The notes: a model not told the origin generated them from the sequence alone. A DNA stretch of 37,235 nt from Clostridium sp. (GCA_030626065.1 DAOUPR010000002.1:1-37235); one strand, 5' to 3'. Shown: positions 1 through 9,790, counted from the stretch's first letter. Numbers and translations: made by a program.

Positions 1-46
1 AAATATAAATTATTTTTAAAATCAAAGTTAGGGAGCGTTTTATAAT

Positions 47-1006
47 ATGGAGAAGATATTTGATATAGTGACTTTTGGAGAAAGTATGGTTTTGTTTAAT
101 CCGGATAGTGCAGGTCCTTTAAAATATGTAGATGGATTTACTAAATCTATAGGTGGTGCAGAATCTAATGTAGCTATAGCTCTATCTAAGCTATGACATA
201 AAGTTGGCTGGTTCTCTAAACTTGGGGATGATGCCTTTGGTAGATATATTCTTTCAGTTATTAGAGGTGAAGGTGTAGATGTATCAAGAGTAGTATTTGA
301 TGAAGAACACAGTACTGGAATTTTATTTAAAGAAAGATTTGAACACGCAAATCCTAATGTGTATTATTATAGAAAAAATACTGCAGCAAGTAATCTTCAA
401 TGGAAAGATATTGATGAAGAGTATATTAAAGCATCAAAAATTCTTCATATTACAGGAATTACTCCTGCTATATCAGAAAGTTGTAGAGAGTCTGTTTTTA
501 AGGCAATTAAAGTAGCTAAAGAAAATAATGTTTTAGTATCTTTTGATCCAAATATTAGATTGAAATTGTGGAATGAGGAAATAGCTAGAGATGTTATTTT
601 AGAAATAGCAAGTAATGCAGATATAATGTTGCCAGGTGTTGATGAAGGAGAATTACTTTTTGGAACAAAGGACTCTGAAAAAATAGCAGAAGAATTTATT
701 GGGTTAGGTTGTAAGATTGTAGCCGTGAAACTTGGTAAAAAAGGATGTTATGTAACTGATTCTAATGAGAAAGTATATGTTGATGGCTATCCAGTTGAAA
801 GAGTTGAAGATACTGTAGGAGCTGGAGATGGTTTTGCAGCAGGATTCTTGTCAGGTTACCTAAGAAATTTATCATTAAGAGATTGTGCTAAACAAGGAAA
901 TGGAGTAGGTGCAATGGCTGTTCTTGTAAAAGGCGATATGGAGGGGTATCCGGATATGGACCAACTTAATGACTTTATTGGAGTAACTAAGTCAATAGAA
1001 AGATAA
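47..1006 (+). pseudogene. kdgK: PfkB-family sugar kinase, likely 2-keto-3-deoxygluconate kinase, interrupted by in-frame TGA at 194-196
   Basis: Frame from ATG 47: MEKIFDIVTFGESMVLFNPDSAGPLKYVDGFTKSIGGAESNVAIALSKL*HKVGWFSKLGDDAFGRYI... and ending in the VGAGDGFAAGF PfkB signature; one stop at codon 50, rest intact. Confidence 0.85.
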
Positions 1007-1140
1007 ATTATAAATTAGATAAATTAACTTAAATATAGAACTAAATAAATTTCACCTGTACTCTTGTTTTAGTTTTTGTAAATACATAAAGCCAAAGATA
1101 AATGATGTATTTTAATATAACTATATTTAAGTGATTAATA

Positions 1141-1163
1141 GGAAGGTAGTTTTGCTACCTTCC
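1141..1163 (+). terminator. Hairpin GGAAGGTAGT-TTT-GCTACCTTCC, possible terminator of the kinase transcript
   Basis: 10-bp stem with one G-U pair; weak T-tract. Confidence 0.4.
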
Positions 1164-1184
1164 ATTTAGTATATAATTATAAGT

Positions 1185-1262
1185 GACAATGCACAATTCA
1201 GAATTCACAATGCACAATGCACAATTTAGGAGATTTTTTAGCGGAGCTAAAAAATTTTTAAT
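1185..1262. repeat. Palindromic intergenic repeat, copy 1 (half element)
   Basis: CACAATGCACAATGCACAATTTAGGA followed by ATTTTTTAGCGGAGCTAAAAAATTT, which is shared exactly with the copy at 22.6 kb. Confidence 0.8.
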
Positions 1263-1424
1263 TGTTAAAATATTAAAGCATTGAAGATTAAACATAAATA
1301 AGTTAAACATAAAGAGTTAAAAAAATTAAATAAGTAAATGATTAAAAAATATAATTAGGATTTTTCTAGAAAATAAATAAAGTGATCTTAATTATATATT
1401 GAAAAAAATAATGAGGTGATTGTA

Positions 1425-1823
1425 ATGATAGGTATGGAACATGTTGGGATTTGCGCAAATGATACTACTGCATTAAAGGATTGGTATGTAAAGCTTTTCG
1501 GATTTGAAGTTGTTTATAATAATAAAAAAGAAAAGCCTACTTATTTTCTATGGTTAGATGATGGAAATATGATTGAGATTTATGCAGCAGATGAAAATGA
1601 AGAAGTTTATGGAAATAATAAAAAAGGAATAAGACATTTGGCTTTTAGTACAGATGATATTGAAAAAGAGTATAAGAATTTAATGGACAACAAAGTCGAA
1701 ATAGTGAAAGATTTTGCTGAAAGCTCAAAGGGGGTAAAAACAGTTTTCTTTAGAGATTTAGAAGGAAATATTATTCATTTTATTAGTAGACCAGAAGAAC
1801 AGAAATTAAAACCAAAAGCTTAA
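1425..1823 (+). CDS. VOC (glyoxalase/bleomycin resistance) family protein
   Basis: MEHVGICANDTTALKDWYVKLFGFEVV...KTVFFRDLEGNIIHF; GAGGTGAT RBS favours ATG 1425 over the GTG at 1416. Confidence 0.85.
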   Translation: MIGMEHVGICANDTTALKDWYVKLFGFEVVYNNKKEKPTYFLWLDDGNMIEIYAADENEEVYGNNKKGIRHLAFSTDDIEKEYKNLMDNKVEIVKDFAESSKGVKTVFFRDLEGNIIHFISRPEEQKLKPKA

Positions 1824-1844
1824 TTAATTAGATATCTAATTAAT
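1823..1844. repeat. 22-bp perfect palindrome ATTAATTAGATATCTAATTAAT just after the VOC stop
   Basis: Direct reading. Confidence 0.7.
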
Positions 1845-1903
1845 CATTTGGTTGACAAAATAATATGTTTTATGATAAATTTATAATATAACAATTGTAT
1901 ATA

Positions 1904-1997
1904 GAATACAGGGGAGTTGGATATTGGCCAATTGAGAGTAAGAACCTATTCTTAGACCCTCGACCTGATCTGGATAATGCCAGCGTAGGTAGTTGTA
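1904..1997 (+). ncRNA. TPP riboswitch aptamer (THI element)
   Basis: ACAGGGGAG...TGAGA...ACCCT..ACCTGATCTGGATAATGCCAGCGTAGG matches the conserved THI core. Confidence 0.92.
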
Positions 1998-2126
1998 GCA
2001 ATATAGAGTTAAATGATTAACCTTGCTAAACAATGCGGTGAAAATGTTTAACTTTCCTTTATAGTCCAAACTATAAAGTAGAAATGTAATTTATTTACAT
2101 ATTTATTATTATGTAAAGTTGTGCTC

Positions 2127-2158
2127 AAAACATAAATCGCTGAGGTTTGTGTTTTTTT
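2127..2158 (+). terminator. Intrinsic terminator downstream of the TPP aptamer
   Basis: AAACATAAATC-GCTGA-GGTTTGTGTTT (11 pairs with G-U) followed by a T-run. Confidence 0.75.
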
Positions 2159-2790
2159 ATTGTCTAAAAAAGTATATTTTAATGGAAATTAAATATTCAT
2201 TAGATATTGATAGATGGATTTATTATTTTCAAGCATAGAAAAAAAGTATCTCCACTTATGTGGAGATAAAAATATTGAAAGATAAGGGAAGGAACATTTG
2301 TACAAGTTTCTAGAAATATGAATGCAAAATAAGCAATGTGATATACTAATAACTTTCTTATATGTATAATTTTATCATAATAAAATTGAATTCTAAACAT
2401 TGAAATAGCCTATTAAAAATGAGTATGGCTTACTAATAAAGAAGTAATTGAACTAGAAGAGAAAAAACAGTAGAATACTGAATGTTATGAATATTTTTAC
2501 AATTTATAAATTATTTGAATTGTTAAAAAGATGGGTGAATAATTAATGCAAACACTTGTTCAGTTAGATGGATATTAATGAAAAAACAAATAAAATCATC
2601 CATAGAATTTATTGTTAGTAGATAATTTTAATTTTACTTTATCAAAAATATTGTAAATAGCGAATATTTCTATTACAAGTATGAATAAAATATTATAAAG
2701 GTAATGTTTTACATGATTTTAATATTAATAAACTGTAATATAAATGAAACTCTGATATTATATAAAGTATAGAATAGAATGGAGGGGACT

Positions 2791-3990
2791 ATGGGGAAGA
2801 AAGTAAGGTTGGCAAGTTACTCATTTCATCGATTAGCAAAGGTTACTTTAGGAAAATATCTTAAAAAAAGGTACCAAATATCTATTAATAATGAAGATGT
2901 TAAGGGGTTGAAACCTCCATATTTAATTTTACCTAATCATGTGAATAACTGGGATCCTTTTATGGTAAGTGTTTTTATGGACAACCCAATTCATTGGGTT
3001 GCATCAGATGAACAATTTAGAAATCCAATTAAAGCTTGCTTACTGCGAAATTTAGCAGGTGCTATACCAAAAACGAAAAATAAATCAGATATGGATACTG
3101 TTAGAACCATACTTAAGATCAAGAAAATGAATGGTGTAATAGGTGTATTCCCGGAAGGGGCGAGATGTTGGCAAGGAGCAACACGGCCACTTGTGTATTC
3201 AACAGCTAAATTGGCTAAGTCTTTAAAGGTACCGGTTGTTACTGTGCTTATAAAAGGTGGTTATATGAGTAAGCCTAGATGGGCATCTAGTACAAGAATA
3301 GGGAAGATGGAAATTGATTATAAAATAGCATTAACACCTGAAGAAACAAAGAAGTTGTCTATAGAAGAAATCTATAATGAATTGACTGAAAAATTAGAAT
3401 ATGACGAATATCAAGAAAAGAATATTAGCAAAATACCATTCAAAGGTAAAAGACTTGCTGAATACTTGGAAAAATATCTTTTTATATGTCCAGAATGTAA
3501 GAAAATAGCTTGCTTAGAATCTAAAAATGATGTGTTTTATTGTAAAGAATGTGGCTATAGCGTTAAATATAATGAATATGGATTTTTTGAGAAAAAAAAT
3601 GGAGAATTGTATTTTCAATATCCTGGTAAGTGGGACCAGTGGCAACTTTCTTATTTTAAGGATGTATTTGAAAAAATAAAAGAGAAAAATAAAAAAGATA
3701 ATATAATTGAAGATAAGGATGTAAGGTTATTTGTTGGAGAGAGAATGAAACCTTTAATTAAAAAGGAGCATGGGAATTTTATTATAAATAAAGATGGCGT
3801 GGAATTTATAGGAAATTCAGGGGATGTTATTAGTTTTAAGGTGAATAGAATATTAGGTATTAATGTAGTTTTAAATAGAGAATTTGAATTTTACTACGAG
3901 GAGGTTCTCTATAGATTTAAGTTTAATAGTCCAAGAGTGTCACCTTATAAATGGGTGGAATGTATTAAGGCAATGCACAATGCACAATGA
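2791..3990 (+). CDS. PlsC-like 1-acyl-glycerol-3-phosphate acyltransferase with zinc-ribbon region (CPECKK...CKECG)
   Basis: NHVNNWDPF (HX4D-type) and FPEGARCW motifs; RBS GGAGGGG before ATG 2791. Confidence 0.82.
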   Translation: MGKKVRLASYSFHRLAKVTLGKYLKKRYQISINNEDVKGLKPPYLILPNHVNNWDPFMVSVFMDNPIHWVASDEQFRNPIKACLLRNLAGAIPKTKNKSDMDTVRTILKIKKMNGVIGVFPEGARCWQGATRPLVYSTAKLAKSLKVPVVTVLIKGGYMSKPRWASSTRIGKMEIDYKIALTPEETKKLSIEEIYNELTEKLEYDEYQEKNISKIPFKGKRLAEYLEKYLFICPECKKIACLESKNDVFYCKECGYSVKYNEYGFFEKKNGELYFQYPGKWDQWQLSYFKDVFEKIKEKNKKDNIIEDKDVRLFVGERMKPLIKKEHGNFIINKDGVEFIGNSGDVISFKVNRILGINVVLNREFEFYYEEVLYRFKFNSPRVSPYKWVECIKAMHNAQ

Positions 3991-4250
3991 ACAATGAACA
4001 ATGAACAATGAACAATGAACAATGCACAATGCACAATGTACAATGCACAATCAAAAGATAAAAGATAAGAGATAAAAGATAAAAGATAAAGCATAAAGCA
4101 TAATGAACAGAATAAACAGTATAGAAGATGATTAGCAGAGTGCAATTAATGATGATTTTTTTCCTTTGGGTAAGAAAATCTTTAACTAAATAGTCGATTT
4201 TGCGTAACAAAATCATCCGGAATTGCAAATTGCTAATTGAAAATTAGAAA
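3971..4250. repeat. Palindromic intergenic repeat, copy 2, with 11 tandem heptamers (GNACAAT) at 3975-4051
   Basis: GCACAATx2 GAACAATx5 GCACAATx2 GTACAAT GCACAAT; then AAAAGATAA-type tandem repeats; then two inner hairpins and a GCAAATTGC-type right end. Confidence 0.8.
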
Positions 4251-4281
4251 TAGTACATTATTATTAGAAAGGGGAATTAAT

Positions 4282-5649
4282 ATGTCGAGTACTTGGGGTT
4301 CAATGCTTGATTTTGTTTTTCTGACAGTTTGTTTAGCTTTTGCAGCACTTTTCAAAGATAATCTTAAAATCTTCAAGAAATTAGTTATTCCGACATCTAT
4401 AATAGCTGGATTTATAGGTTTATTTTTAGGACCAGAGTTCCTTAAGATAATACCATTTAATGTAGATGTACTAGGTAATTTGGTATATCACCTTATGGCA
4501 ATTGGATTTATTGCTTTAGCATTAAAAGAAAGAAAGGGAGGAAATAATCTCTATAGTGGCAAAACGGGTTTTTATATTGTATCAATGTATTTAGTTCAAG
4601 GAATAGCGGGCTTTATAGTGACATTAGTTCTTGCAGCTACGATTATAAAAAAATTATTTCCTGCTTTTGGATTACTTTTACCTTTAGGATATGGGCAAGG
4701 ACCTGGGCAAGCATATTCTATCGGTACACAATGGGAAGCATTAGGGTTTGAATCAGGGTCACAGATTGGCTTGTCTGTAGCTACAATAGGATTCTTATGG
4801 GCATGTTTAGGCGGAATTATATTACTTAATTTTTTAATGAAGAAAAAAAGTATGAGACATGAGAAGTTAGAAACGGATGAATCAAAACCTAGAATTATTG
4901 AAGATTCTGAACCGGGTGAAATTCCTCTAAGTAGTGGACTTGATAAAATAACTGTTCAATTGTTTTTGATAGGAATAGTTTATTTGGTTACTTTCTTGAC
5001 TATCAAGGGGTTAGAAATTGTACTTGCGCCAATGGGACAATTTGGACAAACCTTATCTCAATTGTTTTGGGGTTTTCACTTTTTAATAGGAACAGTATAT
5101 GCCATTTTATTAAGGGTTATATATGATAAAGCTAGAAAATCCAAAGTTTTAAAAAGTAATTATCCAAACAATTATTTACTTCAAAGAATATCCGGGGCAT
5201 CCTTTGATTTAATGATAACAGCATCGATAGCGGCTTTGTCAATGAGTGCTATAAGAAAAGCTTGGCTCCCATTATTAATAGTAACTACGATAGGTGGATT
5301 AGTAACTATTTCGTGGACTACATTTGTTTGCAGAAGAGTATTTAAAGAACATACATTAGAATATATACTTGCTTTTTATGGAATGCTCACGGGAACTATT
5401 TCAACTGCATTAGCATTGCTTAAAGAAGTGGATAGTGAGTTTGAAACAGGAGTAGCGGAAAATCTTGTGTTTGGAAGTGCTATAGCTCTTCCATTTGGAC
5501 TGCCTTTAATGGCAATATTGACAATACCAACTTTAGGATATGTTAATAATAATCCAATTATGTACATATATACACTAATAGCATTTATAGTTTATTTGAT
5601 ATTTATTTGTATATTACTATTTAGGAAAGGCAAAAGGAATAATATATGA
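4282..5649 (+). CDS. Sodium:glutamate symporter (GltS-like) family transporter
   Basis: About 10 TM helices; GYGQGPGQAYSIGTQWE segment; AGGGG RBS before ATG 4282. Confidence 0.72.
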   Translation: MSSTWGSMLDFVFLTVCLAFAALFKDNLKIFKKLVIPTSIIAGFIGLFLGPEFLKIIPFNVDVLGNLVYHLMAIGFIALALKERKGGNNLYSGKTGFYIVSMYLVQGIAGFIVTLVLAATIIKKLFPAFGLLLPLGYGQGPGQAYSIGTQWEALGFESGSQIGLSVATIGFLWACLGGIILLNFLMKKKSMRHEKLETDESKPRIIEDSEPGEIPLSSGLDKITVQLFLIGIVYLVTFLTIKGLEIVLAPMGQFGQTLSQLFWGFHFLIGTVYAILLRVIYDKARKSKVLKSNYPNNYLLQRISGASFDLMITASIAALSMSAIRKAWLPLLIVTTIGGLVTISWTTFVCRRVFKEHTLEYILAFYGMLTGTISTALALLKEVDSEFETGVAENLVFGSAIALPFGLPLMAILTIPTLGYVNNNPIMYIYTLIAFIVYLIFICILLFRKGKRNNI

Positions 5650-5653
5650 AGTA

Positions 5654-5818
5654 ATGGAGCAAACTAAGAAGTCAATAAAAGAATACGGGTTCAATTACTT
5701 AAGTACTGATACAAACCCGAGGAATAAAGGAGCTCAAAGATTTTTTATTAATGTGCAATTTACAGTGCACAATTTAATTGATTTATGTGAAAGTCACCTA
5801 TGTTCTATAACTAGATGA
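5654..5818 (+). pseudogene. Short reading frame resembling a GNAT acetyltransferase C-terminal fragment running into a repeat
   Basis: MEQTKKSIKEYGFNYLSTDTNPRNKGAQRFFIN then repeat-encoded VQFTVHNLID. Confidence 0.35.
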
Positions 5819-5985
5819 TGGATAACAGTATTTTTAGAAAGGTTCAATACCTTTCTAAAAATACTATAATTTACGATGATTTCCTTTGTATATCTAAGAC
5901 TCTTTAATTAATTTAAAGACTTCTGAAGAATGAGCAGGTCATCTATCACTGCACTCTGCAAATTGCACTTTGTACTCTTTTTTAT
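5750..5985. repeat. Palindromic intergenic repeat, copy 3
   Basis: ATGTGCAATTTACAGTGCACAATTTAAT left end; 17-bp perfect hairpin 5827-5865; GATGATTTCC...TTTAATTAATTTAAA...GGTCATCTATC; CACTGCACTCTGCAAATTGCACTTTG right end. Confidence 0.7.
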
Positions 5986-7472
5986 TACAAGTTATATATT
6001 TCTTTATATTTATTATTTAAATATTCAATGAAGTACTTAGCCTTAAGTTCTTCACCAGTTATGATTTTAATCAAGTGGGCTGGTTTATAAATTGATCCAT
6101 GTTTATGAACATTTTCTTTAAGCCAGTTGTGGATATCTGTTAAGTTACCTTTTTCGATTTGTGTATAAAAATCAGGAATATCTTTTTTCATTTTATTTAA
6201 CATCTGTGCTCCATATAAATTACCTAGGGCATAACTTGGGAAATAACCAAAGCTTCCATCGGCCCAATGCATATCTTGAAGAACCCCTTCACTATCAGTA
6301 GGAGGTTCTATACCTAGGTATTCTTTATATTTTTTATTCCACATTTCAGGTAAATCTTTTACTTCTAATTCATCATTCATAAGCATTTTCTCAAGTTCAT
6401 ATCTTATAATAATATGAAGAGAGTAAGTAAGTTCATCTGCTTCAACTCTTATAAGAGACGGTTCTACATAATTAATTCCTCTATAAAATGTTTCAAGATC
6501 AATATTTTTGAATTCAGGGAATGTTTTTTGAGCTTCAGGGTAGAAAGAGCTCCAAAATTCTTTTGATCTACCTACTATATTTTCATAAAATCTTGATTGA
6601 GATTCGTGTATCCCCATAGATACACCTTCTCCAAGAAGAGTTCCTTTAAGTTCGTCAGGAATATCTTGTTCATATAAAGCATGACCACCTTCATGAACAC
6701 AGCTATAAAAGGCTGGTCTAAAATCATCTTCATAATAATGAGTAGTTATTCTAACATCTTTATTGCAGAATTGAGTTGTGAATGGGTGAGTTGATTCATC
6801 TATTCTACCCATACTTTCATAATCATATTCCATATGTTTTAAAACATATTTTGAAAATTCCTCTTGTTTTTCTTTTGGAAAATGACCGTTAAAAAATGAT
6901 ACATCAGGTTTAGTTCCAGAAAGCTTAATTTTATTTAAAAGTTCAACTATGCCGTCTCTTAGTTCAGAAAACACTTCATCTAGTTTTTTAACAGTAATTC
7001 CTGGTTCATACATATCAAGCAAGGTATTATATTTGTTTTCTTCATAGCCTAAATAATCAACAAATTTCTTTTTATAATCGATCATCTTCTGTAAGTGAGG
7101 AGCATAAATATTAAAATTGTTACTATCCTTTGACTCTTCCCAAGCAGCCATTGAATTAGAAGAATCTATAGTATATTGAGTGTATAATTCTTCAGGAATT
7201 TTTTTAGTTTCATTATAGTCTTTTTCGCATTTATCCACCATTGCTTTTGTAACAGTATCTAAATTATCTTCTTTTTTCAAATATTCAATATAGCTAAGCA
7301 TTTCATCTGATGTTATTAATTTATATAGTTCTCCTGATAAATAACCTAAAACTTCGCCTCTGTAAGCTTTACCCTGTTTAGGGGTATTGACCATTTCATC
7401 CCAGCCAAGTACCGCAATGGAACTATTTAAATACTCTATTTTCTTTATGTATTCTTTGAAACTATTAAGCAT
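5985..7472 (-). CDS. M32 family metallocarboxypeptidase
   Basis: HEGGHALYEQ (HEXXH), HESQSRFYEN and DELTYSLHIIIRYELEK motifs; GGAGTG RBS before MLNSFKEY. Confidence 0.92.
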   Translation of the reverse strand: MLNSFKEYIKKIEYLNSSIAVLGWDEMVNTPKQGKAYRGEVLGYLSGELYKLITSDEMLSYIEYLKKEDNLDTVTKAMVDKCEKDYNETKKIPEELYTQYTIDSSNSMAAWEESKDSNNFNIYAPHLQKMIDYKKKFVDYLGYEENKYNTLLDMYEPGITVKKLDEVFSELRDGIVELLNKIKLSGTKPDVSFFNGHFPKEKQEEFSKYVLKHMEYDYESMGRIDESTHPFTTQFCNKDVRITTHYYEDDFRPAFYSCVHEGGHALYEQDIPDELKGTLLGEGVSMGIHESQSRFYENIVGRSKEFWSSFYPEAQKTFPEFKNIDLETFYRGINYVEPSLIRVEADELTYSLHIIIRYELEKMLMNDELEVKDLPEMWNKKYKEYLGIEPPTDSEGVLQDMHWADGSFGYFPSYALGNLYGAQMLNKMKKDIPDFYTQIEKGNLTDIHNWLKENVHKHGSIYKPAHLIKIITGEELKAKYFIEYLNNKYKEIYNL

Positions 7473-7730
7473 AAAAAACACTCCTTTTTAAAAAATATTA
7501 AATGTATTGTAAAAATTAACGCGTGTAAATACAATTATACATTAGCAAGCTTTATTTATAAATAATAATTTAGAAAATAATACTATTTATAGGATTTCTA
7601 GTTTAACTATTTATGTATATAATAATCATCTTAATAATCTACCTTTACTATAAGATTATTGATATAATTAATTGAAAAGATTTTTTATTGTATAGGAAAG
7701 TATATTTTTCTTTCCTATGTAATAAAAAAA

Positions 7731-7845
7731 ATGAAGGGGTGCAGGGGAAAATTCCCCGCTTCTTTCAGGAAGGTGCTCAGACACGCAGTGTACGCCTGCG
7801 GAAACCTAAGGTTTCCTAGCAAAGCAGCTTTGCTGCCTTTTTTAT
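7731..7845 (+). ncRNA. GC-rich multi-hairpin element ending in a T-run (candidate structured RNA or independent terminator cluster)
   Basis: GAAG..GGGGAAAATTCCCC..CTTC; GGAAACC-TAA-GGTTTCC; AGCAAAG-CAG-CTTTGCT followed by GCCTTTTTT. Confidence 0.5.
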
Positions 7846-7913
7846 AAGTTATGTGAATAGAAAAATAATAATTTTGTTATAATATGGTACACATTAGAAA
7901 GGTGGAATAAAAA

Positions 7914-8888
7914 ATGCTAAAAGAAATCATGATAAAAGTAGGAAAAGTTATCATAATAATTATTGGCATCTTAGCAATTATTTCTATAATAAGTTATAGC
8001 AATCATAGAATTAATATTAATAGAGAATCTGAATTATTTAAACCATTAGGGGAAATGGTTTCAGTAAATGGACATGATATGCAGGTTTATACTGAAGGAG
8101 AAGGCCTAGGAACATTAGTGTTTATGTCAGGAGGAGGGACTTGTTCTCCCACTTTAGATTTTAGAAGTCTTTATTCTAATTTAAGTGATGAATATTCTAT
8201 TGCTGTAGTAGAAAAAGCAGGATATGGGTTTAGTGAAGTGGTAGATACTCCTAGGGATATTGATTCAATATTAGAAGAAACAAGAGAAGCCTTAACATTA
8301 GCCGGAGTAGAAGCTCCATATATTTTATTTCCGCATTCAATGTCTGGCATTGAAGCATTATATTGGGCACAAAAATATCCTAATGAAATTGATGGTATTG
8401 TAGGATTAGACCCTGCTGTACCAGAAGATTATAAAAATTACCCAATGCCAAATAAAATTCTTTTAAGTCTTTCGGTATATGCAGCGAGAATTGGATTTAC
8501 AAGATTTATTCCATCAGTATGTAATAGCTCATCTGCAATCAAAGATGGAACATTGACTGATGATGAAAAAGATATTTATAGAGCAGTTTTTTATAAAAGA
8601 ACAGCTTCTAAAACAATGATTAAAGAACTAGATTCAATTAAAGAAAGTGCATATAAAGTTAGTGACTTGAATATACCTCAAGTACCTATGCTGTTTTTCA
8701 TTTCCAATGGAAATGGTACAGGCACTGATAAAAAAGAGTGGCAAGACAATGCCAAACAATTTATTGATAGTGTACCTAAAGGTCAATATGTTTCATTAGA
8801 TAGTAATCATTATGTTCATAATTATAGGTATGATGAGATTGCATTGAAAAGTAAAGAATTTATAAACGAGATATTAAAAGAAGAATAA
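7914..8888 (+). CDS. Membrane-anchored alpha/beta hydrolase
   Basis: N-terminal TM; FPHSMSGIEALYW nucleophile elbow (GXSXG-like); late SNHYVH. Confidence 0.85.
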   Translation: MLKEIMIKVGKVIIIIIGILAIISIISYSNHRININRESELFKPLGEMVSVNGHDMQVYTEGEGLGTLVFMSGGGTCSPTLDFRSLYSNLSDEYSIAVVEKAGYGFSEVVDTPRDIDSILEETREALTLAGVEAPYILFPHSMSGIEALYWAQKYPNEIDGIVGLDPAVPEDYKNYPMPNKILLSLSVYAARIGFTRFIPSVCNSSSAIKDGTLTDDEKDIYRAVFYKRTASKTMIKELDSIKESAYKVSDLNIPQVPMLFFISNGNGTGTDKKEWQDNAKQFIDSVPKGQYVSLDSNHYVHNYRYDEIALKSKEFINEILKEE

Positions 8889-8947
8889 CTTTAAAAAAGT
8901 AGAATATGAAATGTCAGGAATACCTTGGGTTATAGGAGGAAAACATT

Positions 8948-9790
8948 ATGAAATTTATTATAACAGGTAGTGGAGGATGCGTAGCTCTTCCTAAACCATT
9001 ATGTAAATGTAGAGTTTGTACAGAGGCTAGAGAAAAAGGTAAGCCATATTCAAGATTTGGGTGTAGTTTGTTTTTAGAAGATATAAATCTATTAGTAGAT
9101 ACACCTGAAGATATTGTGCATGCATTAAATTCTTTTGATATTAATGAAATTGATTCAGTAGTCTTTAGCCATATGGACCCGGACCATGTGCTTGGTATGA
9201 GGGTTTTTGAACATTTGAGACTCAATTGGTTCGAAATAGGAGAAGGGAAAGAATGTACAAACCCTATAAATGTGTATGCAATGGATCACGTTATGGAAGA
9301 TTTAAATTTATTACGCTCAAAATATGGCTCGTACTTTGATTATTATGAAAACATTAGAAACTTAATAAAAAGAATAAAGGTAAAAGATTGCATTTACATA
9401 GAAAATATAAAAATTACATTTGTAAAAGCAGGAATTGCAACAGTGTTTGTATTTGAGCAAGGAGATAAAAAAGTTATATATGCTCCTTGTGATGTTAAGC
9501 CATTCCCAGAAAATGATATATTTGAAGGGGCAGATATTATGGTTATTGGAAATACTGTTGTAGGAGATGTATTAAAAGATGGATATATTTTAAAAGCAGA
9601 CAATAGTATTAATGATGAGTTGTTTAATATGAATGAGATTGAGGAATTAAAAAATAAATATAGTATCAAAAGAGTGATTATCACACATCTAGAAGAAGAT
9701 TGGGGTAAATCCTACGATGATTATTTAGAGCTACAGAAGGAATATACGGATATTATTTTTGCATATGATGGAATGAGTTTTGAGGTGTAG
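8948..9790 (+). CDS. MBL-fold metallohydrolase, PhnP-like
   Basis: GSGGCVALPKPLCKCRVCTEAREKG...VFSHMDPDHVLGMR; AGGAGG RBS. Confidence 0.85.
   Translation: MKFIITGSGGCVALPKPLCKCRVCTEAREKGKPYSRFGCSLFLEDINLLVDTPEDIVHALNSFDINEIDSVVFSHMDPDHVLGMRVFEHLRLNWFEIGEGKECTNPINVYAMDHVMEDLNLLRSKYGSYFDYYENIRNLIKRIKVKDCIYIENIKITFVKAGIATVFVFEQGDKKVIYAPCDVKPFPENDIFEGADIMVIGNTVVGDVLKDGYILKADNSINDELFNMNEIEELKNKYSIKRVIITHLEEDWGKSYDDYLELQKEYTDIIFAYDGMSFEV

Noticed and set aside
194-196. Genome-wide UGA=Gly recoding
   Set aside because: TGA is used as a normal stop elsewhere in the window (for example the 11994, 24729 and 3990 genes), and prfB, whose product reads UGA, is intact.
1881-2069. Minus-strand 62-aa ORF
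   Set aside because: Antisense to the TPP riboswitch; sequence is fully explained by the aptamer.
3975-4051. CRISPR array
   Set aside because: Contiguous 7-bp units with no spacers and no cas genes nearby.
3945-4228. Two overlapping minus-strand ORFs (66 and 87 aa)
   Set aside because: Translations such as LFIVHCSLFIVHCALCI are artefacts of the heptamer array being open in several frames.
8948-9790. HMDPDH instead of HxHxDH as evidence of an inactive MBL enzyme
   Set aside because: H-x-D-P-D-H variants are, to my recollection, common in this MBL subgroup; not sufficient evidence of inactivity.
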